Positions 60,398 to 64,000 of a stretch of DNA of 64,000 nt are shown here, piece after piece. Every line of letters starts with the position of its first letter. The stretch's first letter is position 1. Made by a program: the position numbers and the translations under genes. Source of the stretch: Austropuccinia psidii (taxonomy: Eukaryota > Basidiomycota > Pucciniomycetes > Pucciniales > Sphaerophragmiaceae); contig JALGQZ010000016.1 in the NCBI GenBank assembly GCA_023105745.1, positions 26,157,154 through 26,221,153 on the forward strand, in the 5' to 3' direction. Below the pieces are notes generated by a model. That model ran no database searches and was not told where the DNA came from. It saw nothing but the letters and a program-made list of their open reading frames with translations.

Positions 60398-62430
60398 ATA
60401 GGAGATTTATCTTGTGGTTTATTTGGTCTTGAAATTGGTTTCCCACAAGTCTTATTGTCTATTGGGGGTTTATACCAATTTCTACCAATTTTTATTTTGG
60501 TAGTTATTTCTTCCATGGCATTGATATAATTTTCTGTAGAGCAAGGCTCAATAAATCTGCTTCTTATAGCATGCTCAAGGTCACCACCACACCTCCTTAA
60601 TATCCTTTTATGTAACATTGTTTCAGACCTATTGGGATGAAGGGCAGTTAATCTGTCCTTTTGTTTAAGAAACCAGCACATGAGTCTGTCCCTCTCAATA
60701 TTAAAAATGGCTTCTTCAAAAGAATTCTCCATTCTGAATTTCCAGGAATCATTTTCCCATTTGGAAATAATTTGTTCTTTCCACCAAGGCCAAGAGTGTT
60801 TACCATGGTCTTGTCTCATTTCATAATAACATGTCTTTGTTGATTTGGTAAATAATGAGTGTAATATGGAACTTATGTATTAATATTGTATGCTAAAGTC
60901 TTCTTTAAGCATATCAATTGTTTTTATATATTCCATGTGATTATATTCTCCTTCACCACTAAAGGTTGGCCATTCCTATAATCTGGGAATATCCTTGAAA
61001 TTGCCGGTAGCCTCCACCTCTTAATTGCTTGAAATTGTATGATGTGAGTCATTATTCAAGTTCAACACATTTATGTCAAGAATTGGTGTGTATTGCCTTG
61101 GAAATTCATTTTTTAGTAATATATTATTACTACTTGATTGAATATCTTCTTTCAATTTAAGTCTTGCGTTATAACCTTTTTCCAATTGTTCTTTGAAAAG
61201 AGCTGCATTGTGACAAGTTGAATTTTCCAAGTTTTGCGCTTGTATTATTAAGTCTTTTGATTTTTTAGTAATAAAATATATAGAATTATCATCTAGTTGA
61301 TTGAGAAAAGCTACTTTGGACTCAATTCTCTCACAAATATGCATCAAAGAAAAAATGTTGTCTTTATTCACATTTTCTATACCAATAATGGTCTTTTGTG
61401 ACTCTTGTACTTGTAAAATCTCTCTACTCAACTTCTGTTGGATACACTCAAAATTGTTTAACTTTGCTAAAATCTCTTTATTACAAGTTTAAAAATGAGT
61501 TACAATATTTACAAGGTCTATTTCTTTGGAAAGGATTGGTTAATTCTTTCCTCCTGCTTGTTTTTGAATTCCATCAAAGTCCTTGCCATATTGAACACAT
61601 TGTCCATGGCTGTCTTTTCTTTCTTTTTAATTCTGTAATTCTGTGGGTAAAGCCTGTTCCAATTGGCTTTTGCCTTTCCCTTTGCTTTTTGCTTTCCCTT
61701 CTTATTTCTCTTTGGTGCTTTATTTCCCTTGTTTGGCACTTGTTGAGGCTTGGGGAGCTTCTGAAGGGCTGTTTTCCTGTCCTTGGGCCAACTTCTTCTT
61801 CTGGTCTTCTGAAAAAATGCTTTGGTTTTTCAACCAAGCTTTTATCTATTGGACTTGTCCTTTGCAAGAAATGGGTGTCCAACCCCTCAGAAGGTCCTCT
61901 GTCTTTTCTGGGCCCATGAACTTCTTCACTTGGAGATATGAGTTCATTTTTTCTATCCAAAGACTTGGCAGAAGTTCCCACTCCTGCTGCTTTGCTTCCA
62001 TAAACCAGTTCTTTTACTGAGACTGGTATATCTCTATTGTTTCCTGTTGGAAAAGGTTCAGGTCTGAAAATAGAAATCGCAGTTATGTCAGCTTCTGGAC
62101 TCTCAATAAGAGTGTCAAAGGTGCTGGCTAAACTTTGGGAACTGGTGGAAGTTCTGGAATCTTCCATTTGTGCCTCTCCTCTGGGCTGACATTCTTGTGT
62201 TTTGGATTTATTACCTGAATGTCCTGGTACAGATCTGTTTTATTGGATGAAGTAGTTGCTTCCACTTATAGTAGGAGTCATTTAACTTCAATTTAAAGGA
62301 AATTGGACTAAAAATGAATTGAATTCACCTGCTGGGCCTTTAAAGGGTTCTTTTGTAATTAAACCCCTTGGTGCTGGGCTGGTTTGAATTTCAATACTAG
62401 AGTCTGATGAGCTTTCTCTGATGGATGACA
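60398..62430 (-). pseudogene. Gypsy-2 gag remnant with spliced leader exon
   Basis: Reading leftward: a leader exon 62329-62430 (acceptor-like TTTATCTAG; CAG/GTGAAT donor); an N-terminal open frame 61574-62167; an overlapping frame 61518-61739 shared with Gypsy-1 (NVFNMARTLMEF); a coiled-coil-like region 61021-61431; and the conserved Gag core 60398-60819 (WPWWKEQII, RCGGDLEHAIRSR, IEPCSTE, IKIGRNW), matching Gypsy-1 residue by residue in many places. Frame breaks occur near 60840-61020 and 61500. The core continues into the zinc knuckle at 44781 across the LARD-3 insertion. Confidence 0.85.
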
Positions 62431-62960
62431 CTAGATAAAACACAAAATATAAGTTATTTTATTAAGAAATAAAAAATAAATTATTAACTCAGCTTATTAA
62501 ATATAGTTTTTTTAATGTAATTTGTGGAAAATTAAATCAAAAATAAAGAAAAATGTCTAAATAATAAAGAAAAAATATTTTCAAGTAAAGATTTTTAACT
62601 TTTTTAAGATTTTTTATTTTCTTTTTTTAAAATAATAATAATAATAATGCAGTTAATAAGCTATTAATCAAAGTCATATTATTACTCACTTTATACTAGA
62701 ATAACTCAAAGAATAAATTTCAAGTCTATGATGTGAAAAAGCCACTAGTTGTACAATAGAAATTTATTCCAAATCACCCAATAGTATATTGTTTCAAACA
62801 ATATTCTTAGGAAACAATAACTTCATAAATATTGAAAAGATTATTTATAAGGGATAAGTCCCAAAAAAGGAAATATTGAAGTAAATATGGCAATTTTACA
62901 TCAAAAAACAGTAAAATAAGGTCTAGAATATAATTTATGTCCCAAAAATTGGTTAAAATC

Positions 62961-62978
62961 ATGGCCAGGCCCCCAAAT
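62961..62978 (-). other. Gypsy-2 candidate primer-binding site
   Basis: Read on the minus strand, TTTGGGGGCCTGGCCAT directly follows the 5' LTR end, matching Gypsy-1 at 2854-2870 except for one base. Confidence 0.6.
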
Positions 62979-63254
62979 GTAAGGTTTTTCTATGAAACCC
63001 CTGATAATAGTAACAAGTATCAAGAGTACTATGACTGTCCTCAGTAGAAAATATAATATAATTAAATATTATAACCACAAATGTTTATAATTATTAAAAT
63101 AATTATATATATATAATAATCTAATAATTATAATAACCTATAATTATTCTATTTTTGTTATAGTCACTGACAGCTATAGCAATAAGAAGTGTAAATCTCT
63201 CAATGAGACAATTACACATGGAAAACATTAATATCTATCCACTTATAAATAATA
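62979..63254 (-). repeat. Gypsy-2 5' LTR stub
   Basis: Aligns with the first ~300 bases of 38595-40770 and stops at TATCCACTTATAAATAATA, where the Harbinger-type element begins. The remaining ~1.9 kb should lie beyond the window. Confidence 0.85.
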
Positions 63255-64000
63255 GGGGGTGTCAAAGTTACCAAATCCCACACTCAAAATCCTGCTTTTT
63301 TTTTGCCAAAATCCCACATTAATTTTTTGGGATTTCAGAAACCCCGCACCTCAAGAGGTGTGGTATTTTAAGGTACAAAAACCCAGGTTTTTGGTACCAA
63401 ACCCCATGTTTAAATACTAAAATCCTGCCTTTAGCTTCCCATAAAGGGACATTTTAATAACACACAACTCAGTAAGGGCATGTTAAATTGCATGAAATTC
63501 CCCTTCTCTTGCATAAAATTTGAATATACTGGTCATTTATTAAGTTATTTGATTTCAAATTGCATTTTATATACATATTTTCTTCATTTACCATGCCAAA
63601 GGCATCACAAAGGCTACTTTTACTTCAGACATTAATCTCACTGCAGTTCATTGATGCTCTCAGCTCTGATAGTGATTCTGATATCCAGGAAGATATAATC
63701 TTATTAGATATGATAACATCACAAAGATACATCAATCCTTGTAGAAGATATCCATCACATTACATGTATACAATGAATGATTTATGAACATTATCATCTG
63801 AAAAGTTTCGACAGCTATGTAGGACCACACATGAATCATTTGAAAAATTGGTTGCACAAATTCAAGCTGATAAAATGTTTCAAGACTCATCACAAAACAA
63901 ACAACACAATCCTTCTATCCAATTGTCTGTGGAATTATCAAGGATAGTATCAAATGGCAATGGGGCCGCTTTGTGAAAGATTGGAATGTTATTTGGAATT
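63255..64000 (+). mobile_element. PIF/Harbinger-type DNA transposon, left end
   Basis: It starts GGGGGTGTCAAAGTTACC at an abrupt break in the Gypsy-2 LTR. The same terminus occurs reversed at 25659-25694 and, decayed, at 18229. The non-coding left part carries CAAGAGGTGTGGT and a GGTACC-centred block. A transposase-like coding stretch begins at 63593. A 3-bp target duplication cannot be tested because the right end is outside the window. Confidence 0.65.
63593..64000 (+). pseudogene. Harbinger-like transposase N-terminus, broken and truncated
   Basis: From ATG at 63593 the frame encodes an acidic-serine stretch (SSDSDSDIQED), then a TGA at 63785-63787. It then continues with FRQLCRTTHESFEKLVAQIQ, a KMFQDSSQNKQ motif, IQLSVELSR and SNGNGAAL before a second TGA near 63976. 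The order (helix with F-x3-L, NKQ, IQL-x3-L-R, GNGA) is that of the N-terminal region of Harbinger/DDE_Tnp_4 transposases common in rust genomes. The catalytic domain would lie beyond the window. The two stops make it a pseudogene. Confidence 0.7.

Larger units (their letters stand above)
38595..63254 (-). mobile_element. Gypsy-2: degenerate Ty3/gypsy element split by a 15.6-kb insertion
   Basis: A minus-strand relative of Gypsy-1. Left to right on the + strand: 3' LTR 38595-40770, purine tract, pol 40817-44781, [foreign insertion 44782-60397], gag 60398-62430, primer site 62961-62978, 5' LTR stub 62979-63254. The two halves abut exactly at the zinc-knuckle coding region once the insertion and one copy of its ATAG duplication are discounted, and the reading frame then matches across the junction, so they were one element. 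The 5' LTR is cut at 63255 by a Harbinger-type element and its remainder lies beyond the window. Many stops and frame breaks make this the oldest layer of the nest. Confidence 0.92.

Noticed and set aside
1..64000. tRNA, rRNA or other structured RNA genes
   Set aside because: I looked for cloverleaf-like and rRNA-like GC-richer segments and saw none; a covariance-model scan would be needed to exclude them.

Overview
The window looks like a very AT-rich, repeat-dominated piece of a rust fungus (Pucciniales) nuclear genome. The grounds are a fungal UTP18 gene with two short spliceosomal introns, chromodomain-bearing Ty3/gypsy elements, a PIF/Harbinger-type transposase remnant, and long gene-poor AT-rich spacers. 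Order-level placement is inference; I cannot fix the species (a large-genome rust such as Austropuccinia would fit). Only one ordinary host gene is clear. Most of the rest is retrotransposon at different stages of decay.

Layout. 1-822: spacer. 828-11524: a complete Ty3/gypsy chromovirus (Gypsy-1, + strand) with two 2,026-bp LTRs and target duplication TTTGT; its gag-pol frame is continuous except for three in-frame stops. 12072-12723: solo LTR of a second family (LTR-B), duplication ATATA. 18229-18707: decayed Harbinger-type non-autonomous relic. 19229-20978: old, decayed minus-strand copy of the Gypsy-1 LTR. 25659-25694: a Harbinger-type terminal repeat. 26135-28159: solo Gypsy-1 LTR, duplication ATTTC. 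28480-29061: second LTR-B solo LTR, minus strand, duplication ATTAA. 32586-34620: UTP18, minus strand, three exons.

From 38595 to the right edge lies a nest of insertions. The host of the nest is Gypsy-2, a degenerate minus-strand relative of Gypsy-1. Its 3' LTR (38595-40770) and pol (40817-44781) are separated from its gag (60398-62430), primer site and 5' LTR stub (62979-63254) by a 15.6-kb element inserted in the gag zinc-knuckle region with duplication ATAG. That inserted element (LARD-3, 44782-60397) has near-identical LTRs and one 1,516-residue Gag-protease ORF but no reverse transcriptase, RNase H or integrase, so it should depend on enzymes supplied in trans. Its 5' LTR has itself been hit by a further solo LTR (45694-47127, duplication ATACC) full of perfect palindromes. 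Gypsy-2's 5' LTR is interrupted at 63255 by a Harbinger-type transposon that runs off the window.

The most notable feature is a GC-richer, intron-containing, host-like gene of unknown function (55140-56042) in antisense orientation inside LARD-3, between the Gag-protease ORF and the 3' LTR. This is what gene capture by a non-autonomous LTR retrotransposon should look like: introns on the antisense strand would survive an RNA intermediate. Relative order of events read from the nesting: Gypsy-2 first, then LARD-3, then the palindrome-rich element in its LTR; the Harbinger insertion in the Gypsy-2 5' LTR is also later than Gypsy-2 but cannot be ordered against LARD-3.
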